Source: Devosia sp.
GTDB lineage: Bacteria; Pseudomonadota; Alphaproteobacteria; Rhizobiales; Devosiaceae
Direction: 5' to 3'
NCBI GenBank assembly: GCA_011322005.1
Contig: DROE01000289.1
Coordinates: forward strand, 1-8,590
DNA: 8,590 bases
The first letter of the stretch is position 1. Each line of letters opens with the position of its first letter. The notes beneath the pieces were generated by a model. That model saw nothing but the letters and a program-made list of their open reading frames with translations. It was not told the origin of the DNA and did no database searches. A program made the position numbers and the translations under genes. Positions 1 to 6,391 of this stretch are shown here, one piece after another.

Positions 1-90
1 AACTGGGATAGGAGGTACAGAATATGCCTTTGTAAGGTCATTTGCTCGTGCTTTTGCCATGTCCCAGCGGGCAGTGCTTGGCACCATCAT
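1..90 (-). CDS. Partial CDS, possible ImmA/IrrE-family protein N-terminus
   Basis: This is an open minus-strand frame of 30 codons with no stop before the window edge. It begins with two consecutive ATG codons at 90 and 87. The first overlaps the TGA stop of the upstream small gene (ATGA), which is typical of translational coupling. A GAGGT motif at 95-99 lies 4 nt before the first ATG and 7 nt before the second, so 87 may be the true start. The visible residues include MAKARANDLTKAYSVPPIPV. A helix followed by a short Pro-Pro-x-Pro-Val segment is how many ImmA/IrrE metallopeptidase-like proteins begin, before the 'xxIA' helix and the HExxH motif. That motif would lie outside the window, so the family call is tentative. 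The existence of the frame is better supported than its identity. Confidence 0.45.
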   Translation of the reverse strand, partial: MMVPSTARWDMAKARANDLTKAYSVPPIPV

Positions 91-299
91 TGCCACCTCG
101 CTTCTGCGGCCTTGCGCGCGATCTCGCTGCGCTGTTCTTTGGTCAACGCAGCAGCGCGCGCCCTCGCCCCGGCTTTCCCAGAGCGAACCCGGCCTGATTT
201 CTGATTGTCCTTGATCTCGCCGGTTGCAATCCTGGCTACCATCACAGCAGCGCCAATCGCATCGGCTGGCCTTTTCTGGCCCTGTGGTCCTTTGGGCAT
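87..299 (-). CDS. Small basic conserved hypothetical protein (70 aa)
   Basis: This is a short, Arg/Lys/Ala-rich protein of unknown function. It starts MPKGPQGQKRPADAIG, has a middle segment VARIATGEI, and ends in a helix containing ALTKEQRSEIARKAAEARW. From memory, similar 60-80 residue proteins are common in Alphaproteobacteria and are sometimes labelled RNA-binding, without proof that I know of. The C-terminal 'EIARKAAxARW' helix resembles the KGG/GGK-type stress motif helices and could bind nucleic acid. The frame stays open upstream to an ATG at 569, but those 90 residues look like random translation. The ATG at 299 (or the adjacent one at 302) is preceded by GGAAGAGG at 304-311, which supports the short form. 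The stop overlaps the next minus-strand frame, so the two are probably co-expressed. Confidence 0.72.
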   Translation of the reverse strand: MPKGPQGQKRPADAIGAAVMVARIATGEIKDNQKSGRVRSGKAGARARAAALTKEQRSEIARKAAEARWQ

Positions 300-641
300 C
301 ATACCTCTTCCGGTTTTCCACCGGCCCTCCCAGAGGCCGTTTTCTGGGCGAACCGTATAATCTTTATATGCACTATGCAATATGGGGACGAATTGTGCTT
401 TGATAAAGGTGCCATAACGACACAAGTTCGTTACGCACTTTTCGGCTGAATAGGTTAACACATCCCTACTTGGGTCGGGGATAAACTGACTGCCGATTTC
501 AAACTGAGTCACTACCCGAATTTCAGCAAAATTGACAGAGAGGAACGCGAGTGTATGGTGCAGGTTCACGGACAGGTAAGCCGCGCTGCAAAAGTGGGGA
601 AAATCTGATGTCCGGGAAAATCCATAGTCTGGAGGAAAAAT
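300..641. other. Intergenic regulatory region between divergent genes
   Basis: About 340 bp separates the small minus-strand gene from the TRAP binding protein gene. It is more AT-rich than its surroundings, particularly around 355-440. I see no tRNA, no recognisable riboswitch and no credible ORF. It holds a candidate plus-strand promoter at 532-559 (listed separately). It also holds an imperfect dyad near 366-383 (ATATGCA / TGCAATAT), a perfect 6-bp inverted repeat TAACGA/TCGTTA at 415-433 with a 7-nt spacer, and a direct repeat AAACTGA at 483-489 and 501-507. Each of these repeats is short enough to occur by chance. The minus-strand gene must have its promoter here too, but I could not assign one with confidence. 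Confidence 0.6.
532..559 (+). promoter_or_regulatory. Candidate sigma-70 promoter of the TRAP binding-protein gene
   Basis: A perfect TTGACA lies at 532-537. After a 16-nt spacer it is followed by TATGGT at 554-559, which matches four of six positions of the -10 consensus, including the important TA at the first two and the final T. Transcription would begin near 566, giving a leader of about 75 nt before the ATG at 642. The 7-bp direct repeat AAACTGA, spaced 18 nt apart, ends 24 nt upstream of the -35 and could be an activator site. The assignment rests on pattern only. Confidence 0.42.
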
Positions 642-1748
642 ATGGATCGTCGTAAGTTTATCAAAAAAGCCGGTGTCGCCGGTGCCGGTGTTGCCGGTGC
701 TTCAACGCTAGCCGCACCCGCCATCGCTCAGGAAATGCCCACCATCAACTGGCGCATGACCTCATCCTTCCCCAAAGCCCTGGATACAATATATGGTGCT
801 GGTGAAGTTGTTGCCGACCACGTTCGTGCTGCAACGGACGGCAAGTTCAACATTCAGGTTTTTGCAGCCGGTGAAATCGTTGGCGGCCTTGAAGCCAAGA
901 ACGCCGCCGCCGACGGCACCGTGGAAATGGCGCACACGGCATCTTATTATTACTGGGGTCAGGACGAAGCCTATGCCATGGGCACCGCCATTCCCTTTGG
1001 CCTCAACGCACGCATGCAGAACGCCTGGTTCTATCAGGGCGGTGGCAATGAACTCATGAACGAGTTCTACGCAACTCAGGGCGTGATCGGCTTCCCCTCG
1101 GGTAACACCGGCGCCCAGATGGGCGGCTGGTATCGCAAGGAAATCAATTCTGTTGCCGACCTTGAAGGTCTGAAGATGCGCATCGGTGGCATGGGTGGAA
1201 GGATTATTGCCAAGCTTGGCGTTGTTCCCCAGCAGATTGCCGGTGGTGATATTTACGCTGCCCTGGAGCGGGGTACCATGGACGCCGCTGAATGGGTCGG
1301 CCCCTATGACGACGAAAAACTCGGCTTTAACAAGGTTGCCAAATACTACTACTATCCCGGTTGGTGGGAAGGTGGCCCGGTTCTGCACACATTTGCCAAT
1401 TTGGATCAGTGGAACGAACTGCCAAGTTCTTATCAGGCAGCTGTTATTGATGCATGTGCTTATGCAAACACCGACATGATGGCGCGTTATGACACCCAGA
1501 ACCCCGCAGCTCTGAAGCGCCTGGTGGCGGATGGTGCCGTATTGCGTCCCTTCTCTCAGGATATTTTGGAGGCAGCCTACGAAGCCGCCAAGGAAACCTA
1601 TGCCGAGATTTCCGCGGCTAATCCGACATTCAAGGAAATCTATGACCATCAGTTGGCGTTCAAGAAAGATGCCTATTTGTGGATGCAGTTGAGCGAGTAC
1701 ACACTGGACACCTTCATGATGATCCAGCAGCGCAACGGCACTCTGTAA
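642..1748 (+). CDS. TRAP transporter substrate-binding protein, TakP/FcbT1-like
   Basis: This is a periplasmic solute receptor (368 aa) for a tripartite ATP-independent transporter. It captures an organic acid and hands it to the membrane permease. A Tat signal is clear: twin arginines at residues 3-4 (MDRRKFIKKAG), an Ala/Gly-rich core, and a likely cleavage site after APAIA at residue 29. Family landmarks are SFPKALDTI (42-50), GNTGAQMGGW (154-163, with Q159), GLKMRIGG (176-183, with R180, the usual carboxylate-binding arginine), AGGDIYAALERG (200-211), EWVGPYDDEKLGF (217-229) and YYYYPGWWEGGP (235-246). These closely match, from memory, the Rhodobacter 2-oxoacid receptor TakP, in which a substrate carboxylate and a metal ion are bound together. 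A 2-oxo or 2-hydroxy monocarboxylate is therefore the likeliest ligand. GGAGG at 631-635 sits 6 nt before the ATG. The permease genes lie on the opposite strand and converge on this gene. Confidence 0.95.
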   Translation: MDRRKFIKKAGVAGAGVAGASTLAAPAIAQEMPTINWRMTSSFPKALDTIYGAGEVVADHVRAATDGKFNIQVFAAGEIVGGLEAKNAAADGTVEMAHTASYYYWGQDEAYAMGTAIPFGLNARMQNAWFYQGGGNELMNEFYATQGVIGFPSGNTGAQMGGWYRKEINSVADLEGLKMRIGGMGGRIIAKLGVVPQQIAGGDIYAALERGTMDAAEWVGPYDDEKLGFNKVAKYYYYPGWWEGGPVLHTFANLDQWNELPSSYQAAVIDACAYANTDMMARYDTQNPAALKRLVADGAVLRPFSQDILEAAYEAAKETYAEISAANPTFKEIYDHQLAFKKDAYLWMQLSEYTLDTFMMIQQRNGTL

Positions 1749-1779
1749 TTTAGTTGCATTGTTGCATACGAATCCGGCT

Positions 1780-1810
1780 CCGGCGCTTTTTCAAGCGCCG
1801 GGTTTTTTTT
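1780..1810 (+). terminator. Rho-independent terminator after the TRAP binding-protein gene
   Basis: A perfect 9-bp GC-rich stem, CCGGCGCTT (1780-1788) and AAGCGCCGG (1793-1801), closes a 4-nt TTTC loop. Eight consecutive T residues follow at 1803-1810. It starts 31 bp after the stop codon at 1748 and should end the plus-strand transcript before the convergent permease gene. Read on the minus strand the hairpin still forms but has no U tract after it, so it would not be a canonical terminator for the operon arriving from the right. It could act there as a 3' mRNA-stabilising stem. Confidence 0.93.
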
Positions 1811-1836
1811 GTTAGCATCCTGGCTTCGCGCCGGAC

Positions 1837-3687
1837 CTATTCGATAACCGGGGGTTGGGAGAGGTCAACCTGTGGTTCCGGATTGACCGCAGGCGGTTCG
1901 CCGCCGATATTTGGTGGTCCCTCAAGCGAAAGACCCGGCAGTTGTAGAGTGCCGCCATTCTCGTTGCTGTTGCTTCCAGGCAGTTCCTGGCCCAGCGGGG
2001 GCAACCCACCAAGCTCACCGGGCACGCCAAGAGGTGTGCCAAGTGACTGGCCATCCAGTGCGCCTCCGAACGAGGGCACTACAATTTCAATCGTATTGGG
2101 GTCAACAACCTCCTTGTCACCCTTGTAGTGAGTAACCAGCCCCGGATTCATGATGACAAGAATGATGATGGCGAACTGGATGATGATATAGGGAATGGCC
2201 CCCTTGTAAATCTCCAGGGTTTTGACTGCGGGCAGCAGACGCCCGGTAATTTCATCCTTCCACTCCTTCTTGGGCGAGATGGAGCGCAGATAGAACAGGG
2301 CAAAACCAAAGGGAGGAGTGAGGAACGAAGTTTGCAGATTTATGCCGATGATAATGCCAAACCAGATGAGGTCGATGTCCAGGGCCAGGGCCACGGGCAC
2401 CAGCAGGGGTACGATGATAAAGGCAATCTCGAAGAAATCCAGAAACATGCCGAGGATAAAAATCAGGATGGTGACCATCAGCAAAAAGCCGAATTGCCCC
2501 CCTGGAAGCCGCAACAGCAACTCTTCGATCCAGATATTGCCGTTGACACCGAAAAAGGTCAGTCCGAACACCCGCGCCCCGATAAGAATAAACATTACAA
2601 ACGAGGCGAGCTTGGTGGTTGAAATCAATGCCTGATTGAGGGTTTTCCAGGTCAGGCGCTTCTTGGCCAGCGCCATGACCAGTGCCCCTGTAGCGCCCAT
2701 GGCCCCGCCTTCGGTGGGCGTTGCAATCCCGAGGAAAATAGTGCCCAGAACCAGAAAAATGAGCGCCAGCGGCGGCATCATTACGATGATCACGCGCTCA
2801 CCAAGTTCGGAGAGCAGCTTGAGCTTGAACAGGCGGTTGGCGATGGCAACCAGAAAGGCGAAAAGAGCCGCGCTGGTGGCTGACCACACAAACCGCACCT
2901 CATAGCGCATTTCAGCAAACGCCGTGTTGAACAGCACAAAATGCAAGGCCACTGCAAGAAGAGTGAGAACCGTGAGCGAGGGAACTCCGCCCTTCATCTG
3001 GCGGGCCTCCTCAGGCAGGGCCGGCGCCCAGCTCGGCTTGAACATCGTGATCAGGAACACATAGGCGGCGTAGGACAGAATGATGATACCGGCGGGATAG
3101 AGCGCGCCCACATACATATCACCCACCGGGCGGCCCAACTGGTCGGCCATGATGATCAGCACCAGAGAGGGGGGGACGATCTGGGCAAGGGTTCCCGAGG
3201 CGGCAATGGTGCCGGTGGCAAACGAGCGGTTATATCCATAACGCATCATGATGGGCAGGGAAATAAGCCCCATGGCGATAACCGAAGCTGCCACAACGCC
3301 GGTGGTGGCCGCCAGCAACGCACCCACGAAGATCACCGCATAGGCCAGTCCGCCGCGCACGGCGCCAAACAATTGCCCGATCGTGTAGAGCAGGTCCTCG
3401 GCCATGCCGGAACGCTCAAGAATAAGGCCCATGAAGGTAAAGAACGGCACCGCCAGCAAAATGTCATTATACATGATGCCGTAGATGCGTTCGGGGTGAG
3501 CCTTGAGCAGACTCCAGAACAGGGTGATGTCGCTGGTGGGCACGAAGGCTGAGAGTTCGACGCCAATCCAGAAAAAAATCAACCCCCCGGCGGCCAGCGT
3601 AAAGGCTACGGGAAAACCGATAAGCAGCATGGCCATGACGGTCACAAACATGATCGGGGCGAGGTTGTGGGCGATGAGGTCCATCAT
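1837..3687 (-). CDS. dctM: TRAP transporter large permease subunit (DctM/FcbT3-like), long form
   Basis: This is the sodium-coupled channel-forming subunit of a TRAP transporter in the inner membrane (616 aa). Motifs visible in order are TGVVAASVIAMG (129-140), ASGTLAQIVPPS (163-174), IATPTEGGAMGA (321-332), LGMFLDFFEI (412-421) and LQTSFLTPPFGFALFYL (451-467); the TPTE and TPP segments are hallmarks of DctM. Ordinary DctM proteins have about 430 residues. This one has an extra stretch at about 220-300 with two more hydrophobic segments (near 237-256 and 266-283), as in the mannitol/chloroaromatic-type large subunits, and another membrane segment near 498-515. After that comes a tail of roughly 95 residues rich in Pro, Gly, Leu, Asn and Glu that looks disordered. 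The start overlaps the small-subunit stop (ATGA at 3687-3684), with AAGGAG 8 nt upstream. Translation of the two permease subunits is therefore probably coupled. Confidence 0.95.
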   Translation of the reverse strand: MMDLIAHNLAPIMFVTVMAMLLIGFPVAFTLAAGGLIFFWIGVELSAFVPTSDITLFWSLLKAHPERIYGIMYNDILLAVPFFTFMGLILERSGMAEDLLYTIGQLFGAVRGGLAYAVIFVGALLAATTGVVAASVIAMGLISLPIMMRYGYNRSFATGTIAASGTLAQIVPPSLVLIIMADQLGRPVGDMYVGALYPAGIIILSYAAYVFLITMFKPSWAPALPEEARQMKGGVPSLTVLTLLAVALHFVLFNTAFAEMRYEVRFVWSATSAALFAFLVAIANRLFKLKLLSELGERVIIVMMPPLALIFLVLGTIFLGIATPTEGGAMGATGALVMALAKKRLTWKTLNQALISTTKLASFVMFILIGARVFGLTFFGVNGNIWIEELLLRLPGGQFGFLLMVTILIFILGMFLDFFEIAFIIVPLLVPVALALDIDLIWFGIIIGINLQTSFLTPPFGFALFYLRSISPKKEWKDEITGRLLPAVKTLEIYKGAIPYIIIQFAIIILVIMNPGLVTHYKGDKEVVDPNTIEIVVPSFGGALDGQSLGTPLGVPGELGGLPPLGQELPGSNSNENGGTLQLPGLSLEGPPNIGGEPPAVNPEPQVDLSQPPVIE

Positions 3688-4280
3688 GATTTGCTCTCCT
3701 TGCCCAGATCCAGGTCCACATCCACCAGCATTTCCTGAACCATGGGGGGGATGTCTTTTTCTTCGTTGGGATCGTCGATGTCTCCCCTGATTACCGCCCA
3801 GCGCTTGATGATTTCAGAAATGCCCTGCGCGGTAAGCAGGGAAAACCCGAGCACAACCATTATTTTGGCCGGCCACAGCAAAAGGCCCCCGGCGTTGGCC
3901 GAAAACTCTCCGCTCAGAAATGACCGGATAAACCAGGGAAACGACAGGTAGACGATAAGGATGGTGAACGGCAGCAGGAAGAATATATAACCAAACAGAT
4001 CAACCCAGTCGCGGGCGCGCTTGGAGAGCATGTTGGAGACAAAGTCTATCCGCACATGCTCGTTTTTCTGTAAAGTGTAAGCGGCAGCCAGCAGAAACAC
4101 AGTGCCATAAAGATACCATTGCAATTCCAGCCAGGCGTTTGACGATATGTCGAAAGTCTTGCGGATAACCGCATTGCCGGCGCTGATCAGCACAGCCACC
4201 AGCACCAGCCAGGCCGCAGCCTTTCCAACAAACGCGCTCACCGCGTCAATGGCGCGTGAGATTGCCAACAGCACTTTCAT
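3684..4280 (-). CDS. dctQ: TRAP transporter small permease subunit (DctQ-like)
   Basis: This is the four-helix small membrane subunit that assembles with DctM (198 aa, within the normal range). Hydrophobic segments lie near residues 22-38, 56-70, 94-114 and 133-152. The family signature is present: a WLELQW segment at 50-55 before the second helix, and EHVRIDF at 74-80 just after it. The C-terminus (about 165-198) is hydrophilic and acidic and should face the cytoplasm. A GGGGAG Shine-Dalgarno lies 7 nt before the ATG. The gene follows the alpha-hydroxy-acid dehydrogenase after a 99-bp gap and overlaps the large permease by 4 nt. The gap contains no hairpin terminator that I can see, so read-through from the dehydrogenase is likely, although a separate internal promoter cannot be excluded. 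Confidence 0.93.
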   Translation of the reverse strand: MKVLLAISRAIDAVSAFVGKAAAWLVLVAVLISAGNAVIRKTFDISSNAWLELQWYLYGTVFLLAAAYTLQKNEHVRIDFVSNMLSKRARDWVDLFGYIFFLLPFTILIVYLSFPWFIRSFLSGEFSANAGGLLLWPAKIMVVLGFSLLTAQGISEIIKRWAVIRGDIDDPNEEKDIPPMVQEMLVDVDLDLGKESKS

Positions 4281-4379
4281 AAAAATTCTCCCCGACCCGC
4301 CCCATTTGGTAGGAACTTCTTTGTTTGAATCTTCTCTTACACGATCAAAAGCAAAAGTGGCAGACCTGATTTTGAACTA

Positions 4380-5534
4380 TTACCAGTCAACAGACAAAAC
4401 GTTGTGGGAGCCCATATCCGTGATATTGCGCTCGCCGCAAAGGGCCATGGTGACATCAAGCTCGGCGTATAGAATATCAAGCATGCGCTTTACTCCCGCT
4501 TCGCCCCCAGCACCTAGCCCGTAAAGAAACGGCCGCCCGACCCAGGTGCTTTTGGCGCCAAGCGCCAGCGCCCGGGCAATGTCAACGCCGGTGCGTATGC
4601 CGCCATCAAGGTGTATTTCAATTCTTTTGCCCACCGCTTCAACAATTTGTGGCAGCGCCCGGATGGAAGAACTGGTGCCATCAAGCTGGCGGCCCCCGTG
4701 GTTGGAAACGATCAGCGCATCGGCCCCGGTATCGGCGGCCATTTTTGCATCCTCAGCGTCCAGTACGCCCTTGATAATGAGCTTGCCCCCCCAATAATCC
4801 TTGATCCAGGCGACATCGTCCCAACTCAGTTCAGGGTCAAATTGCTCGTTGGTCCATGAACTGAGCGAGCCCAGATCGGTCACACCCTTGGCGTGCCCGA
4901 CGATGTTCCTGAATGTGTGACGGCGGGTGGTTGCCATATTCAGGCACCACATGGGCCGCCTCATCATCATCCACAGGTGCCTGGGGGTAATCTTGGGGGG
5001 GGCGGAAAGTTGATTGCGCAAGTCCTTGTGGCGCTGGGCCAGAATCTGCAAATCCATGGTCAGAACCAGCGCGGAACAACCAGCGGCTTTGGCCCGGTCA
5101 AGCAGGTTTTTTACAAAATCGGTGTCGCGCATCACATAGAGCTGGAACCAGAACGGCTTGGTGGTCACGCTCTTTACATCTTCAATGGAGCAGATGGACA
5201 TGGTTGAAAGGGCAAAAGGCACGCCAAACTTTTCAGCCGCCAGCGCCCCCTTCATTTCCCCGTCCGCATATTGCATGCCGGTCAGTCCGGTGGGCGCGAT
5301 GGCGAGCGGCATGGCCACCTCTTCACCGACCATCGTGGTTTTCAGCGAGCGATCAGTGAGCAGGCGCGCGATGCGCTGGCGCAGCAGAACCCTGTTGAAA
5401 TCGCTTTTGTTGGCCCGGTAGGTCTGCTCACTCAGCGAGCCGGAATCCGCATAGTCAAAGAAAAGTTTGGGCACGCGCTTTTGTGCCATAGACTTGAGGT
5501 CATCAATGGTGAGAGCCGATTGAACCTTGCCCAT
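4380..5534 (-). CDS. FMN-dependent alpha-hydroxy-acid dehydrogenase/oxidase (LldD/glycolate oxidase family)
   Basis: This protein oxidises a 2-hydroxy acid to a 2-oxo acid using FMN, passing electrons to a quinone, a cytochrome or oxygen. It has 384 aa, the normal length of the TIM-barrel family. Key residues are in place: the active-site Tyr28 in FFDYADSGS, the FMN-binding IAPTG segment (79-83), Gln131 and Tyr133 in PFWFQLYV, Thr159 in LTMDLQ, Lys255 in IIKGVLDAEDA, the catalytic pair His279 and Arg282 in SNHGGRQLDG, and the FMN phosphate loops LDGGIRTG (309-316) and GRPFLYG (333-339). The exact substrate (lactate, glycolate, mandelate or another) cannot be read from sequence alone. A GGAGGGG motif sits upstream of the ATG, and the gene begins 18 bp after the dehydrogenase stop, which implies one operon with it. 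A run of eight C residues (plus strand 4995-5002 as G) lies inside the frame, but the frame is intact. Confidence 0.93.
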   Translation of the reverse strand: MGKVQSALTIDDLKSMAQKRVPKLFFDYADSGSLSEQTYRANKSDFNRVLLRQRIARLLTDRSLKTTMVGEEVAMPLAIAPTGLTGMQYADGEMKGALAAEKFGVPFALSTMSICSIEDVKSVTTKPFWFQLYVMRDTDFVKNLLDRAKAAGCSALVLTMDLQILAQRHKDLRNQLSAPPKITPRHLWMMMRRPMWCLNMATTRRHTFRNIVGHAKGVTDLGSLSSWTNEQFDPELSWDDVAWIKDYWGGKLIIKGVLDAEDAKMAADTGADALIVSNHGGRQLDGTSSSIRALPQIVEAVGKRIEIHLDGGIRTGVDIARALALGAKSTWVGRPFLYGLGAGGEAGVKRMLDILYAELDVTMALCGERNITDMGSHNVLSVDW

Positions 5535-5552
5535 AAGCGGGACCCCTCCAGA

Positions 5553-6302
5553 TCAATAGGTTGCGCGCCCACCGGATAAATCGAAAACCGCTCCCGTTGT
5601 AAAGCTGTTTTCCGCCGAAACCAGCCAGGCAACCATTGAGGCGACCTCGTTGATTTCGAGGAACCGGCCCCGGGGGATCTTGGAAAGCATGAACTCCACA
5701 AATTCTTCTGTGACCTGCTCAAGAATTGGTGTGTTGGCCACCGCCGGGGTGATTGTGTTCACGGCAATATCAAAGCCGGCCAGTTCCTTGCCCAGTGATT
5801 TGGTCAGCCCAATCACCCCGGCCTTGGAGGCGGAATAGGCCGAAGCGTTGGCGTTACCCTCTTTTCCCGCGATCGAAGCGATGTTGACGATGCGGCCGTA
5901 ATTGCGTGTCTGCATGCCCGGAACCAGTGCCCGGTTGACAAGAAAAGTGCCGTTCAGATTTACCTCGATGACCCGTCTCCATTGGGCAAGCGGATAGTCG
6001 GCAAGGGCATGAGTCGGACCCGCGATGCCAGCGGAATTGACCAGAATGGAAACCGGACCAAGAGTTTTTTCGACCCTCTCAAGGGCGCTGGTGATCGAGG
6101 CATAGTCGGTCACATCAACATTGAAGATGCTGGCCCCGGGGAGCTGCTCCCGGGCCTTTTTCAACGCGCCTTCATCCATATCCCAAAGGGCGATTTTTGC
6201 ACCTGATGCTGCAAGGCGCGCCGCAATGCCAAATCCTAGGCCTTTTGCGCCGCCCGTCACTACGGCTACCTGGTTTTCAAGATCGATCCGGTTTTGTTTC
6301 AT
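5553..6302 (-). CDS. Classical short-chain dehydrogenase/reductase (SDR)
   Basis: This is an NAD(P)-dependent oxidoreductase of the classical SDR fold, 249 aa and complete. The cofactor-binding motif is TGGAKGLG (16-23). The acidic Asp41 at the end of the second strand favours NAD(H) over NADP(H). NSAG follows at 89-92. The catalytic tetrad is Asn115, Ser143, Tyr156 and Lys160 (IASIAG and YSASK). The C-terminus GAVFDLSGGRATY is the usual cofactor-side end of FabG-like proteins. The family covers many alcohol, sugar-acid and 3-oxoacyl substrates and I cannot name this one's. Its place at the head of a cluster with a hydroxy-acid dehydrogenase and a carboxylate transporter favours a sugar-acid or hydroxy-acid substrate over fatty acid synthesis. 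The ribosome-binding site is poor (AGG only 2 nt before the ATG at 6302), but the protein aligns well from that start. Confidence 0.93.
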   Translation of the reverse strand: MKQNRIDLENQVAVVTGGAKGLGFGIAARLAASGAKIALWDMDEGALKKAREQLPGASIFNVDVTDYASITSALERVEKTLGPVSILVNSAGIAGPTHALADYPLAQWRRVIEVNLNGTFLVNRALVPGMQTRNYGRIVNIASIAGKEGNANASAYSASKAGVIGLTKSLGKELAGFDIAVNTITPAVANTPILEQVTEEFVEFMLSKIPRGRFLEINEVASMVAWLVSAENSFTTGAVFDLSGGRATY

Positions 6303-6391
6303 TACCTGGTCTCATTTCCTTCGCTCTAGGCAGATGCCCGGCGCTATCCTATGCTAAGTCCGTGCGGGAAAAAAGGAAAACGGATTTGGGG
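6303..6391. promoter_or_regulatory. Divergent intergenic spacer with promoters for both directions
   Basis: The 89 bp between the start codons of the SDR (minus) and the lactonase (plus) must carry control elements for both transcription units. I found no strong -35/-10 pair on either strand. The best minus-strand guess pairs a T-rich hexamer with TAGGAT at 17-nt spacing and is weak. A short inverted repeat TCCGT (6359-6363) / ACGGA (6380-6384) is at chance level. A shared operator here could co-regulate both arms, but no regulator gene lies in the window. Confidence 0.45.

Noticed and set aside
303..569. N-terminal extension of the small basic protein back to an ATG at 569
   Set aside because: The 90 extra residues have no family-like composition, whereas the conserved-looking part begins at MPKGPQG with a purine-rich site just upstream.
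762..1649. Long minus-strand ORF (295 codons) inside the receptor gene
   Set aside because: It is the antisense shadow of a clearly recognised TRAP receptor; its translation is unlike any protein family and has no ribosome-binding site.
1753..1767. Tandem GTTGCAT repeat after the receptor stop codon
   Set aside because: Only two 7-bp copies, close to chance, with no associated feature.
2128..3552. Plus-strand ORFs of up to 203 codons opposite the large permease
   Set aside because: They are antisense to a permease with intact motifs, and their His/Gln/Gly-rich translations are typical of shadow frames.
4995..5002. Run of eight G (C on the coding strand) as a possible frameshift or phase-variable site in the alpha-hydroxy-acid dehydrogenase
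   Set aside because: The frame and family motifs continue correctly on both sides, so no frameshift is present; nothing else suggests phase variation.
6197..6391. Upstream part of the lactonase open frame
   Set aside because: It overlaps the SDR coding region in antisense, and the protein family starts near the ATG at 6392.
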